Of a stretch of DNA of 60,390 nucleotides, positions 1-10,586 are shown piece by piece. The stretch is from CAYLPJ01 sp964385465. GTDB lineage: Bacteria > Planctomycetota > Phycisphaerae > SM23-33. The notes under the pieces were generated by a model that saw only the letters and a list, made by a program, of their open reading frames with translations, ran no database searches and was not told where the DNA came from. Position 1 is the stretch's first letter. Each line of letters starts with the position of its first letter. The position numbers were made by a program, and so were the translations under genes. The stretch lies in assembly GCA_964385465.1 (NCBI GenBank), contig CAYLPJ010000039.1, positions 1 through 60,390 of the forward strand, given 5' to 3'.

Positions 1-1701
<1,701 letters not shown>

Positions 1702-1912
1702 GCATCCGTCGCACGCCCGCGGGGACGGACGTACCACTTCTCCGGCCAGCTCGCCTTGAGGCACTCAAGGTTCGGTGAACCTGCGTTATACACCCTGTTC
1801 GATTGTCAACAAGCTCGGCGGCGTCTCCGTCGCCCGGCCGGGCCCGATCGGCCCGTCCGTTTCAAAAACCCCCGCCCGGAGCCGCTTGGGCTCCCGATCA
1901 GGGGAGTTTCGC

Positions 1913-1942
1913 TTTATAGCAGCCCGCCATGCGGGCCGTCAA
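1913..1942 (-). promoter_or_regulatory. Candidate promoter directly upstream of 23S rRNA
   Basis: On the minus strand TTGACG (1937-1942) is followed after 18 nt by TATAAA (1913-1918). This would start transcription near 1906, about 205 nt before the mature 23S end. The spacer holds a perfect 6-bp inverted repeat (GCCCGC/GCGGGC) with a 3-nt loop. A second pair, TTGACA (1804-1809) and TATAAC (1785-1790), is spaced only 13 nt and is less convincing. The remainder of 1702-2133 is spacer between tRNA-Ala and 23S; I see no gene in it. The promoter would let 23S be transcribed independently of the tRNAs. Inferred from sequence only. Confidence 0.5.
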
Positions 1943-2133
1943 GTATTTTAGCATTCTCTTTCGGCAAAAGTTCAAACTTTTTTGCCGGGGCACCGCCGGG
2001 CCTTTCCCGCGGGGGGCGGGTCCGGATCGGGTGGGCACCGGTCGTCCCGCCCGCCCTGCTTCGGCCGGCGCTGCTCGCGCCGGCGGGCCGAAGTCCTGCC
2101 AGGCCCCCGGCTCAAGGCCGGTGCGAGGCAGGA

Positions 2134-2206
2134 TGGAGACGAGCGGATTCGAACCGCCGACCTGTTGGTTGCAAACCAACCGCTCTCCCAACTGAGCTAC
2201 GTCCCC
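2134..2206 (-). tRNA. tRNA-Ala (anticodon TGC)
   Basis: A 73-nt cloverleaf reads on the minus strand. Acceptor arms are GGGGACG and CGTCTCC, the anticodon arm is GTTGG-TTTGCAA-CCAAC with anticodon TGC, the T-loop is TTCGAAT and the discriminator is A. CCA is not encoded. It sits between tRNA-Ile and 23S in the classic rRNA-spacer order Ile-Ala-23S, but without 16S. Confidence 0.96.
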
Positions 2207-2322
2207 GTCCGGGCCGAAGCCGGGCATCGGGACGGCAGGAACGCATCGGGGGAGACGCGACGCCGCCGGGGCCTCGGCCGATGGGGCCGGCGAGCAAGGT
2301 CACGCCCGCCGGCATGCCGGAA

Positions 2323-2396
<74 letters not shown>

Positions 2397-2518
2397 GCTT
2401 TTCGGCGAAGCGCCCGGCACCGGTGGGCCCGGGTACGAATGCTTGCTGCACTTGTCATTGCCCACGCCTCCGCGACAGGCCCTCACCGGCCTGCTCAAGG
2501 CGGACACGCGAATTACTG

Positions 2519-2546
2519 ATGGTAACGCCTGCGCCCGGCGAGTCAA
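2519..2546 (-). promoter_or_regulatory. Candidate promoter of the tRNA-Ile/tRNA-Ala/23S unit
   Basis: On the minus strand TTGACT (2541-2546) is followed after 16 nt by TACCAT (2519-2524), giving a start near 2512. It has the same -35 hexamer and spacing as the promoter of tRNA-Asp at 44283-44310, which supports it. It lies in the divergent region shared with the GH57-like gene. Confidence 0.45.
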
Positions 2547-2575
2547 CACCTTCTCGGCAAAGCGTGGCGTTTTTC

Positions 2576-2604
2576 TTCAGCCGCGGGGCGTCCGAGCGTA
2601 CAAT
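2576..2604 (+). promoter_or_regulatory. Candidate promoter of the GH57-like gene
   Basis: TACAAT at 2599-2604 is a good -10 hexamer. At 17-nt spacing the -35 is a weak TTCAGC (2576-2581). Transcription would begin near 2611, about 30 nt before the ATG at 2641, leaving room for the AGGAG ribosome site at 2630-2634. Confidence 0.45.
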
Positions 2605-2640
2605 GCCCGCCTGGAAGCATCGGCCCTTCAGGAGACTCGC

Positions 2641-3876
2641 ATGAAATATGTCGCGATCTTTCACGCCAACCTCAACTACGCCTACCTGACGCCCCCCTAC
2701 TACGAGCGGACCATCCGGGCGTCCTACGAGACCATCCTGGACACCTTCCGCGAGAAGTGCCCCGAGGCGAAGTTCGTCTTCGAGGCCAGCGGCTTCACCA
2801 TCGACCGCATCGCCGAACTGACCCCCGACGTGCTGGAGAAACTCAAGGCCGCCGTCGCGTCGGGCCAGTGCGAGTTCATGGGCAGCCCGTACGCCCATCC
2901 AATGATGGCGAACATCCCGGCCGAGGACGGCCGATGGGCCAACGAGTTCGCCATGCGGGCGTACGAGCGGCACCTCGGCTTCCGTCCGGAGTCGGCGTGG
3001 AACCCCGAGTGCTCGTGGCGCCAGTACGTGCCCGAGACGTTCCGTGACGTCGGCTTCAAGTACCTGACGCTGGACTTCGAGTCCCACAAGATCTGCAACG
3101 ACAAGGAGTACGGCTGGGTCGAACGCAACCGAAGCCGGCTGATGAACTGGGGAGGCAACCTGCCGTGGTACGACCTCGACCCCGACGAGCCGTGCCTGCA
3201 CCGCCCCTTCCACGACGTCGTCGAAGGCCTCGGGGGCTTCTGCCGGTCCGACCGCGTGGCCAACACGGCCAACGGGTATTTCCTGGGCCGGCTGCCGCTG
3301 GAGAAGTACATCGACAACCTGAAGAAGTGGACGGGCACCAAGGATGAGGGGGCCTTGATCATCGTCGCCGACGACGCGGAGTACTGCGGGACGACGGGGT
3401 ACTTCTTCGTCAAACACTTCCAGGACTACTCCAAGTGCTTCGCCGTGGACCCCGAGGCCGGGGCGAAGCTGGAGGCGCTGGTCAGGGCCGTCCAGGAGAT
3501 CGGCGAACTGGCGACGTTCAAAGAGGCCTGCGAGCTGGAGCCGGTCGAGGAGCCGTACTTCGTCGAGGACGGCTTCGCCTGGCACCGCACGTACGCGGAG
3601 GTCTGGGCCCGCACGCCCGAGAGCCTCCGCTACGACCCCCAGGTCACCCAGCTCCGCCTGGAATACAAGGACACCGTCCAGCAGGCCGCCGAAGCCGGCG
3701 ACGCCCATAAGGAGCTCGCCGAGAAGTTCTGGTTCCACCTGACCAACGGCATGAACTCCGACGGCCGCTGGCCCCCCCCGCCTTCCGAGACGTGCCCGTT
3801 CAACCGGGAGTGGGTGGAGAACGAGATCGCCGCGGCCCGCCGAACGCTTGACGAACTCAAGCAGGCGATTGGTTAG
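2641..3876 (+). CDS. Glycoside hydrolase family 57-like protein
   Basis: This 411-residue cytoplasmic protein resembles the GH57/deacetylase-like (beta/alpha)7 barrel group that acts on alpha-glucans. Visible landmarks are the N-terminal HANLN segment, FEASG near residue 50, GSPYAHP near 80, the Glu in WNPECSW near 125 and IVADDAEYCG near 240. The last two sit where GH57 enzymes carry their catalytic Glu and Asp. I chose the ATG at 2641 because AGGAG lies 6 nt upstream and a -10 hexamer is close; an in-frame ATG at 2443 would extend through the tRNA promoter region. It is probably co-transcribed with the small gene at 3887. Substrate and exact activity are not evident. A minus-strand ORF covering the gene is a GC-rich shadow. 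Confidence 0.8.
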   Translation: MKYVAIFHANLNYAYLTPPYYERTIRASYETILDTFREKCPEAKFVFEASGFTIDRIAELTPDVLEKLKAAVASGQCEFMGSPYAHPMMANIPAEDGRWANEFAMRAYERHLGFRPESAWNPECSWRQYVPETFRDVGFKYLTLDFESHKICNDKEYGWVERNRSRLMNWGGNLPWYDLDPDEPCLHRPFHDVVEGLGGFCRSDRVANTANGYFLGRLPLEKYIDNLKKWTGTKDEGALIIVADDAEYCGTTGYFFVKHFQDYSKCFAVDPEAGAKLEALVRAVQEIGELATFKEACELEPVEEPYFVEDGFAWHRTYAEVWARTPESLRYDPQVTQLRLEYKDTVQQAAEAGDAHKELAEKFWFHLTNGMNSDGRWPPPPSETCPFNREWVENEIAAARRTLDELKQAIG

Positions 3877-3886
3877 GAGGCCTGCC

Positions 3887-4057
3887 ATGAACCTCAAGCG
3901 ACTGAACTGGGTGCAGCTCCAGGCCGCCCTCTACGACGCCTGGAAGCAGTACGACACCCCCGAGACCAAGGACGCCGGCCGGGAGAGAATCCTGGAAATC
4001 TACGACGAGTACAAGCGGCGCGGCGTGACGAACGTGGTCGTCCCGGATCTGCCCTGA
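3887..4057 (+). CDS. Small protein of unknown function (56 aa)
   Basis: A short, charged 56-residue protein with many Lys, Arg, Asp and Tyr residues and no signal peptide or membrane span. It starts 10 nt after the GH57-like gene and has an AGGAGG ribosome site at 3875-3880, 6 nt before the ATG. This strong site and tight spacing are the main arguments that it is real. It ends 21 nt before the Nif3-like gene, so it sits in the same operon. I do not recognise the family. Confidence 0.6.
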   Translation: MNLKRLNWVQLQAALYDAWKQYDTPETKDAGRERILEIYDEYKRRGVTNVVVPDLP

Positions 4058-4078
4058 CGCGGCCGAGGAGGCCCGGGC

Positions 4079-4879
4079 ATGGCCACACCCCGCGATATCC
4101 AGACGTTCATCGAGGCCTGCAGCGGCTCGCCGTTGGGCGGCGATGAGTACGTGACCTTCGGCTCGCCGACGGCGGAGCTTGCGGGTGTGACTGTCTGCTG
4201 GATGCTGGACGCCGAGGCGGTCGAGGCCGCCGCGGCGGCCGGGCACAACTGCATCGTCCACCACGAGGCCCTGACGTTCCCCTACCCGGGCTTGAGCAGC
4301 GGTGGCGAGCCGACCTGGCTGGCCTGGCCCACCAATGCCCGGCGGTTGGGCGCCCTGTCGGCGGCGGGCATGACGGCCGTCCGCATCCACGCAAGCGCCG
4401 ACCGCATCTGCATTTTCGACGACTTCGCCGCGGCGCTGGGCCTGACCGACGTCCTGGCCGGGGCGGACGACCCACATGGGGCGGCCTACGCGAGGAAGGT
4501 TTTCGCCTCCCCTGTGGACACGTTCGGCGAGCTCATCGCCCATGTCAAAGCCTGCCTGAGCATGGACGCCGTGCGGGCCACCCCCGACCCGCCCGGCCGC
4601 CCCGTGCGGCGCATCGGCCTGCCGTGGGGCGGGCTGGGCCTGTTCGTCAACGTCGGCTTCATGCAGTCTCTGATCGAGCTGGGCGTGGACACGCTGATCT
4701 GCGGCGAGACGGACAACTACGGCATCCGTTTCGCCGCCGAGGTGGGCATCGCAGTGATCGAGACGTCCCACGAGGTCAGCGAGAGCCCCGGCCTGCGACG
4801 GCTGGCGGAGATGCTCGGGGAGCACCTCGGCGTCCCGACCGCGTTTCACGAGCAGCGGTGCGCGTGGGAGATGCGATAG
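4079..4879 (+). CDS. Nif3-like dinuclear metal centre protein
   Basis: A 266-residue protein of the Nif3/YbgI family, which forms toroidal hexamers with a two-metal site and has a poorly defined, hydrolase-like role. The metal-binding pattern is visible: HHEAL near residue 61 (normally HHP), HASAD near 103, and GET plus ETSHEVSE near 217-240 at the C-terminal metal site. The length is typical of the short form, without the extra inserted PII-like domain. GAGGAGG precedes the ATG. The role within this operon is not evident. Confidence 0.85.
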   Translation: MATPRDIQTFIEACSGSPLGGDEYVTFGSPTAELAGVTVCWMLDAEAVEAAAAAGHNCIVHHEALTFPYPGLSSGGEPTWLAWPTNARRLGALSAAGMTAVRIHASADRICIFDDFAAALGLTDVLAGADDPHGAAYARKVFASPVDTFGELIAHVKACLSMDAVRATPDPPGRPVRRIGLPWGGLGLFVNVGFMQSLIELGVDTLICGETDNYGIRFAAEVGIAVIETSHEVSESPGLRRLAEMLGEHLGVPTAFHEQRCAWEMR

Positions 4880-4907
4880 CCCCCGGCGCGGCCGCAAGGA
4901 GTGACCC

Positions 4908-5687
4908 ATGGCCAAGACAAAGCGCAAGCGCGGGCGCGGACCGGTGCGCCATCCGCTCTGCCCCTCGGTGATGACGGAATTGGGCGCCCTGCGGGGCGGC
5001 CCGCCTTCGGCCGGCGGATTGTCCCCCGACGGTGAGGGCACAGCCCGGTATCGCATCTGGACGTGCTACGGGCGACGCGACCGGGGCAATCACACGACCG
5101 GCATGCTGGAGATCGCCCGCAGGCCCGATGGCGAAGCCCAGAAGCTGAGCATACGTCAGGAGTTGAAGAACACCCAGGGCAAGCTGCACACGATGAAGGC
5201 GAAGGTGGCCGCACGTCGTGACGAGCTGGCCACGCCGACTGCCTGGACCCTCAGCAGCGGCTTCAGCGGCTCGCACATGCAAGGCCGGCCGGAGATGAGC
5301 GTCACCGCCAAGGGCTGGCTGAAGGGGACGACCTGGACCGTTCGACACGCCGATCAGGAAGCCTCCCGCACCGTCCCCTCGCCCATCACGGCGGACTGGT
5401 GCCTCTTCGAGGCCGTCGGACGGCTGCCCTTTGACCCCGCCACGGCGCGGCGGTTCGCGGTGCTGGAGTACCTGAGCGTCCTCAAGGCTGACCACCAACT
5501 CCTCTACCGCGGCAAGCTGCCGGTGACCTGGGGCCAGGCGCGCGTGGAGCTGCACCGCTTCGACCAGTTCGGCCGGGGCGTGTACCCCTACGAATACTGG
5601 CTGGACGACGACCATCGCCTGCTGCTGGTGACGACCGGTCCGCGAACGTACATCCTGGAAGGCGAGGAGAAGGGAGGCCGGCGATGA
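4908..5687 (+). CDS. Conserved-looking protein of unknown function
   Basis: A 259-residue protein with a very basic N-terminus (Lys/Arg rich, residues 2-14) and otherwise soluble composition rich in Trp and Tyr. I recognise no domain. No signal peptide or membrane segment is visible. AAGGAGTG sits just before the ATG, and the stop overlaps the start of the following sulfatase by 4 nt (ATGA). The two are therefore translationally coupled. A role with the sulfatase is possible but only inferred from the overlap. Confidence 0.7.
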   Translation: MAKTKRKRGRGPVRHPLCPSVMTELGALRGGPPSAGGLSPDGEGTARYRIWTCYGRRDRGNHTTGMLEIARRPDGEAQKLSIRQELKNTQGKLHTMKAKVAARRDELATPTAWTLSSGFSGSHMQGRPEMSVTAKGWLKGTTWTVRHADQEASRTVPSPITADWCLFEAVGRLPFDPATARRFAVLEYLSVLKADHQLLYRGKLPVTWGQARVELHRFDQFGRGVYPYEYWLDDDHRLLLVTTGPRTYILEGEEKGGRR

Positions 5688-7123
5688 CACGCCAGGCGAA
5701 GCCACGGAGCCCGAGACGGGCGCGGCAGCTCACGCGCAGGCGGGCGCTCCAGGCGGCGGGCATTGCGGCCGGTGCGGTCGCAACGCACCGGGCCGTCGGC
5801 GCAGCGGCGAAGAAGCCGGCCCGCCCGGCGACCTCGCCGAACGTGCTGTTGATCATGACCGACCAGCAGCACATCGACACGATCTCCGCCGCCGGCTGCA
5901 AGCACCTCCGCACGCCGGCGCTGGACGCCCTGGCCCGCGAGGGGGTGACGTTCCGACAGTCGTATTGCGCCTACCCCCTCTGCTCGCCGGACCGCTCGGC
6001 CATGCTGACCGGGCGGATGCCCAACGAAGCGGGCGTGCCGGTCAACGGCAGGCCGATCCACAAGTCCGTGCCCAACCTTGGCCAGTGGTTCGCCCGCGAG
6101 GCCACGCACGAGCGGGTCTACGTGGGCAAGTGGCACCTTCCGGGCAGCTTCACGCACGACGTGCCCGGCTTCCGCGTGCTGACCCCCGGCGTCGGCGGGC
6201 AGGGCAACCTCGGCGACACCAGCACGGCGCTGGCCTGCGAGGGCTACTTGCGCAATCGCTCGAAGGATCGCCCGTTCCTGATGGTCGCGTCGTTCTTCCA
6301 GCCCCACGACATCTGCCAGTGGCTGCGGCTGAACCAGCACGACCCCGGCGAGCTGCGCTACCCCGGGCTGGCCGACGAACTGCCCCCGCTGCCGGCCAAC
6401 TTCCACGCCACGTTCCCCGAGCCGCCCAGCGTGCTCCGCAAGCGAGCCGGCGACGAACCCGGCAAGGCCGACGGCGGATGGTCCGAGCGACACTGGCGGT
6501 ACTACCGCTACTGCTACTACCGCCACATCGAGATGGTCGACGCCGAGATCGGCCGGGTGCTCGACGCCCTGCGCGACACCGGGCAGGACCGGGACACGCT
6601 GGTGATCTTCACCTCCGACCACGGCGAGGGCATCGGCCACCACCGCATGGTCCGCAAGAGCTCCTTCTACGACGAGGCGTCCAAGGTGCCGATGATCGTC
6701 TCGGCCCCCGGGCGAGGGCGGGTGGACGTCATCGACGCCGACCACCTCGTCTCGGCCGTGGACGTCGTGCCGACGATCTGCGACTACGCGGGCGTACCCG
6801 CCCCGCCGGAGATGCGAGGCCGGAGCCTGCGGGCCTGGGTCGAGGGCGACAACGCCCCCGATCGGGCGTTCGTTGCCGGTGAGATGTTCCGCGGCGGCGT
6901 GCCCGGGCGGATGATCCGCTCCCCGCGGTACAAGTACATCGTCTTCCGCGGCGAGAAGCCGGAGATGCTCTTCGACATGGCCGCCGACCCCGGCGAGACG
7001 AAAAACCTCGCCTCCGAGGCCGATCACGCCTCCGCCCTGGCGGACCACCGACGCATGCTCGCCGAGTGGGAGCGAGGCCTGACGCCCGCGCCAAGTACGC
7101 CGAAATCGGCGCGGTGGGCCTGA
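5684..7123 (+). CDS. Tat-exported sulfatase
   Basis: A 479-residue arylsulfatase-family (S1) enzyme that would remove sulfate esters from a glycan or aryl substrate outside the cytoplasm. The N-terminus has a twin-arginine signal (TRRRALQAAG near residue 19, then an Ala-rich stretch). The catalytic domain opens with NVLLIMTDQQH (metal-binding Asp). The formylglycine motif is CSPDRSAMLTGR near residue 100, so the Cys for maturation is present. TSDHGEG near 310 supplies further metal ligands. It overlaps the unknown gene upstream by 4 nt. No anaerobic maturase (anSME) is in the window, so maturation must depend on a gene elsewhere. Confidence 0.92.
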   Translation: MTRQAKPRSPRRARQLTRRRALQAAGIAAGAVATHRAVGAAAKKPARPATSPNVLLIMTDQQHIDTISAAGCKHLRTPALDALAREGVTFRQSYCAYPLCSPDRSAMLTGRMPNEAGVPVNGRPIHKSVPNLGQWFAREATHERVYVGKWHLPGSFTHDVPGFRVLTPGVGGQGNLGDTSTALACEGYLRNRSKDRPFLMVASFFQPHDICQWLRLNQHDPGELRYPGLADELPPLPANFHATFPEPPSVLRKRAGDEPGKADGGWSERHWRYYRYCYYRHIEMVDAEIGRVLDALRDTGQDRDTLVIFTSDHGEGIGHHRMVRKSSFYDEASKVPMIVSAPGRGRVDVIDADHLVSAVDVVPTICDYAGVPAPPEMRGRSLRAWVEGDNAPDRAFVAGEMFRGGVPGRMIRSPRYKYIVFRGEKPEMLFDMAADPGETKNLASEADHASALADHRRMLAEWERGLTPAPSTPKSARWA

Positions 7124-7152
7124 GCCCGGCCGCCATCTGGTAGGATCCAGCC

Positions 7153-10100
7153 ATGTTCCGTCGCGCGCACATCGCCGCCCTGCTGCTTGCCACGGGCGTG
7201 TCGGCAACCCCCTGCCCGGGCGCCGACCCGCCGTGGTATCTCCGACAGGCAACTTGGCAGGAGACGATGCGCCGGAGCCGTGAGGCCCTCGCGCGGCAGG
7301 CGGGGGAGGCCCGGCAGCCTGCCCCATTGCCGGACCTCGGCCGCGACGGCTTCACGATCGCCGCGTGGGTGCGAACCGCGCACGGCGGGACGATCCTGGC
7401 CGTGGCCCCGCCGACAGGCAAGTGGGCACGGCAGGCCAAGGCGCTTTTCATCCGCCGCGGGCTTCTCAGCTACGACATCGGCTGGGTCGGCTGCGTGGAC
7501 GGCCAGCGCCGGATCGCCGACGGGAAGTGGCATCACGTGGCCCTGACGGGCGGGAAGGGGCTGCGGCTTTACGTGGACGGTCGGCTGGACCAGGCCGGGC
7601 GGCTGGCCGCCGGGGCCGACGTCGACGGGCACGTGGTCAAACTGGGCTACGCGTCGCGGAACTTCCCGAGCCCGACGGGCTTTCGGGGGCTGCTCGACGA
7701 TGTTCGCGTCTACGCGCGGGACCTGACCCCGGCGGAGGTCGGCCGGCTGGCGGCCGACGACGCCAAGCCCCCCGCCGACGGGCTTGTGGCCCACTGGCCG
7801 TTCGACGGCGACGCGGCCGACGCCGTCGCCAACCGCCCCGCCAAGACAGAGAGTGGGCTGGACTTCGCCGCCGGCCGCGTCGGGAGGGCTGTCGAACTGA
7901 AAGGCAGGAAGCCGGCCGTCCTCGTCCTGCGGAGCGGCAAGGCCCCCGCCGGGCGCATCTGGCCGCTGCTGGAGCGGGACTTCCCCGCCGCGGCCGACCG
8001 CGAGTCCATGGCCCGGGAGCGAGCCGACGGCATCTGGACGGCCGACTGGCCCGCCGGCGACGTCGCCGCCCTTGCCCGGCGCTACGCCCGCGCCGCCGGG
8101 CGGGCGCCCGCCCTGGCCGCACGCGCCGCGACGCGGGCCTCCGCCGCTCGCACCCCCACGGACCTTGCCGCCATCCGCAAGCTCTACCAGACTGCCCACC
8201 GCCTGGCCGACGCCATGGACCGGCTGGGGGACCTGGACCTCGCGGGCATCCGCCGGGCCGTTCGCCACCTCGCACGCTGCGAGGGCTACGACGCGGACCG
8301 CCACCTGGCCGAGCTGGACAGCGTGGAAAGCCAACTCGCCGCCGCAACCGACCGCGCCGATGCCGACGCCGTCGCCGAACTGGCCGAAGAGCTCGCCGCC
8401 CTCCGCCGCCGGGCGCTGGTCGACGAAAGCCCCCTGCTGGGCTTCGACCGCCTGTTGTTCGTCCGCCGACACACGTTCCAGTCCTCCCACTACTACACCG
8501 ACTACATCGACGGCTGCGCGAAGTTCGGCGGGAACCTCTGCATCCTGGACCGGCGCAGCGGCGAGGTGACCGAGCTGGCCCCGAGCCTGGAGGGAGGCAT
8601 CTTCGGGCGGTTCGACCTGTCCTTCGACGGGCAGCGGGTCGTGTTCGGCTACAAGCGCCGATTGCGCGAAGGGTTCCGCATCTACGAGGTGAACGTGGAC
8701 GGCACGCGGCTGCGCCAGCTCACCTTCCCCCCGCCCGACGAGGCCGAACGCATCGAGAAGTACTGGATCCGCCGCCACAAGCGGTACTTTCACCACACCG
8801 ACGACATGCACCCCTGTTACCTGCCAGACGGGGGGCTCTGCTTCATCTCCACCCGGTGCGAGCGCGGCATCCTCTGCGACGGCCCGGACATCCTTACCAC
8901 CACCGCCCTCTATCGCATGGATGCCGACGGGAAGAACATGCGGTGCCTCTCTCAGACTCCCGTCAGCGAGGCCGGGCCGTCCATCGCAAACGACGGCCGA
9001 ATCCTCTACACCCGCTGGGAGTACATCGACAAGGGCGGCTCGGCCGTCAAGTGCCTATGGGCCATGCGCCCCGACGGCAGCATGAGCGTGGAGGTCTTCG
9101 GCAACGATCACGCCTTCCCCGCCGGGTTTCTGTACGGGCGGGCGATCCCCGGGCGGGACGATCAGTTCGTCTGCATCGGCGCGCCGCACATGCCGCTGGG
9201 GATCGGCACGGTGCTGCGGATCGACGTGAACCTCCCCGTCCGCACGCGCCAGCCGATGACCTACATCACGCCCGACATCGACATACGCACCGAGTGGGGT
9301 TTCTTCCACCGGCGAAACGGCAACTGGAAGCGAGATACAACCGGGCCGTTCTACATCGACCCCTGGCCGCTGGATGCGTCGAACTTCCTCGTCACGTGCA
9401 ACCCGGGCGAGGAGTGGAACGCCACGGACGCCTACGGGCTGTACCTGCTGGACGAGTTCGGCAACCGGCTGAAGCTGCACGACGAGGAGGACATCTCCTG
9501 CTTCCAGCCCGTCCCGCTGCGGCCCCGGCGCCGCCCGCCCGTGCTGGCCGACGGGCCGCCGGAACCCGCCCGACCCACCGCCCGCGTGCTGATGACCGAC
9601 GTCACCCAGGGGCTCGACGGCGTCCCGCACGGGACCGTCAAGTACATCCGCGTCATGGAGGATATTCCCCGACCGTGGGCGGCGCGGCGGTTCTGGCCTG
9701 GCGACTCGGCCGGGCAGCAGCACGCGGTGGTCACCTGCAACACGCACACGCACGTGAAGGTGCTCCACGGCATCGTGCCGGTCGAGGCCGACGGGTCGGC
9801 CTACTTCACCGTCCCGGCCAGGCGGAACATCTTCTTCCAGGCCCTGGACGCCAACTTCATGGAGGTCCAGCGGATGCGAACGTTCGTGGACTTCCAGCCC
9901 GGAGAGTACCGAAGCTGCATCGGCTGTCACGAGCCCTTCCGGCAAGCCCCGGCCGTGGCCTACGCGGCCGCGCTGGAAGGCCCGCCGAAGGCCCCGGCCC
10001 CCCAGCCGGGCGAGGGGGCCCCGCGGTGCGTGCACTACCCCGCCGACGTTCAACCGATCCTGGACCGCCACTGCATCGGCTGCCACGGCGGGAAAGAGCC

Positions 10101-10479
10101 GAAGGCGAAGCTGGACCTGACGGGTACGGAGACCAGGCTCTTCACGCGATCATACGAGAACCTGACCCGCCGGGGGCTGGTGAAGGTCGTCCGCGAGATC
10201 GGCAGCAAGATGGGCGCCGTCGAGGCCACCCCGCCCTATACATGGGGCTCGCACGCCAGCAAGCTGATCGACAAGCTCCGCAAGGGCCACCACAAGGTCA
10301 AGCTCTCCCGCCGGGAGTGGGTCCGGCTGGTCACGTGGGTGGACTGCAACGCGCCGTTCTACGGCTCGTACTTCGGCCGGCGGAACGTGCGATACAAGGG
10401 GCACCGGAACTACCGGCCGACGCCGAGGCTGGAGAACGTCCTCTCCGGCAAGCCTCCCCTGCCCGACGACGAACGGTGA
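7153..10479 (+). CDS. HzsA-related LamG/beta-propeller di-haem protein
   Basis: A 1108-residue exported protein. A signal peptide covers about residues 1-24. A concanavalin-like LamG domain lies at roughly 55-210, with the start of a second LamG-like segment near 215-260. A TolB-like beta-propeller region follows (about 430-800). The C-terminal part has two c-type haem sites: CIGCH at 922-926 and CIGCH at 974-978, the latter in a Planctomycete-type cytochrome segment (DVQPILDRHCIGC). The propeller-plus-haem order resembles the alpha subunit of hydrazine synthase and its many non-anammox relatives. No other hydrazine synthase subunit is nearby, so an electron-transfer or redox role on carbohydrate-linked substrates is only a guess. 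It starts 30 nt after the sulfatase and is likely in the same operon. Confidence 0.8.
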   Translation: MFRRAHIAALLLATGVSATPCPGADPPWYLRQATWQETMRRSREALARQAGEARQPAPLPDLGRDGFTIAAWVRTAHGGTILAVAPPTGKWARQAKALFIRRGLLSYDIGWVGCVDGQRRIADGKWHHVALTGGKGLRLYVDGRLDQAGRLAAGADVDGHVVKLGYASRNFPSPTGFRGLLDDVRVYARDLTPAEVGRLAADDAKPPADGLVAHWPFDGDAADAVANRPAKTESGLDFAAGRVGRAVELKGRKPAVLVLRSGKAPAGRIWPLLERDFPAAADRESMARERADGIWTADWPAGDVAALARRYARAAGRAPALAARAATRASAARTPTDLAAIRKLYQTAHRLADAMDRLGDLDLAGIRRAVRHLARCEGYDADRHLAELDSVESQLAAATDRADADAVAELAEELAALRRRALVDESPLLGFDRLLFVRRHTFQSSHYYTDYIDGCAKFGGNLCILDRRSGEVTELAPSLEGGIFGRFDLSFDGQRVVFGYKRRLREGFRIYEVNVDGTRLRQLTFPPPDEAERIEKYWIRRHKRYFHHTDDMHPCYLPDGGLCFISTRCERGILCDGPDILTTTALYRMDADGKNMRCLSQTPVSEAGPSIANDGRILYTRWEYIDKGGSAVKCLWAMRPDGSMSVEVFGNDHAFPAGFLYGRAIPGRDDQFVCIGAPHMPLGIGTVLRIDVNLPVRTRQPMTYITPDIDIRTEWGFFHRRNGNWKRDTTGPFYIDPWPLDASNFLVTCNPGEEWNATDAYGLYLLDEFGNRLKLHDEEDISCFQPVPLRPRRRPPVLADGPPEPARPTARVLMTDVTQGLDGVPHGTVKYIRVMEDIPRPWAARRFWPGDSAGQQHAVVTCNTHTHVKVLHGIVPVEADGSAYFTVPARRNIFFQALDANFMEVQRMRTFVDFQPGEYRSCIGCHEPFRQAPAVAYAAALEGPPKAPAPQPGEGAPRCVHYPADVQPILDRHCIGCHGGKEPKAKLDLTGTETRLFTRSYENLTRRGLVKVVREIGSKMGAVEATPPYTWGSHASKLIDKLRKGHHKVKLSRREWVRLVTWVDCNAPFYGSYFGRRNVRYKGHRNYRPTPRLENVLSGKPPLPDDER

Positions 10480-10517
10480 CTCGCGTCCCGCCGAGCGGGG
10501 CCGACATAACCGCAGCC

Positions 10518-10547
10518 TTGCGGGGGGCGACGGGGCGGCCGTATCAT
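10518..10547 (+). promoter_or_regulatory. Candidate promoter of the sugar ABC transporter operon
   Basis: TTGCGG (10518-10523) and TATCAT (10542-10547) are separated by 18 nt in the 107-nt gap before the substrate-binding protein gene. Transcription would begin about 33 nt before the ATG at 10587. Confidence 0.4.
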
Positions 10548-10586
10548 CCGGGCGATTCGCTTGCCTTCAGGTAAAGGAGCACGTCC

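Noticed and set aside
2455..3897. 480-codon ORF on the minus strand opposite the GH57-like gene
   Set aside because: It is a GC-rich antisense shadow with biased low-complexity composition (Val, Leu, Gly, Arg); the + strand protein has recognisable motifs.
7153..10479. True hydrazine synthase (anammox) locus
   Set aside because: Only a distant alpha-subunit-like protein is present; no beta/gamma subunits or hydrazine dehydrogenase, and the LamG fusion and sugar-related neighbours argue against it.
7365..10574. 1069-codon + strand ORF in another frame of the HzsA-related gene
   Set aside because: Arg/Pro/Gly-rich frame-shifted shadow; the LamG, propeller and haem motifs are all in the annotated frame.
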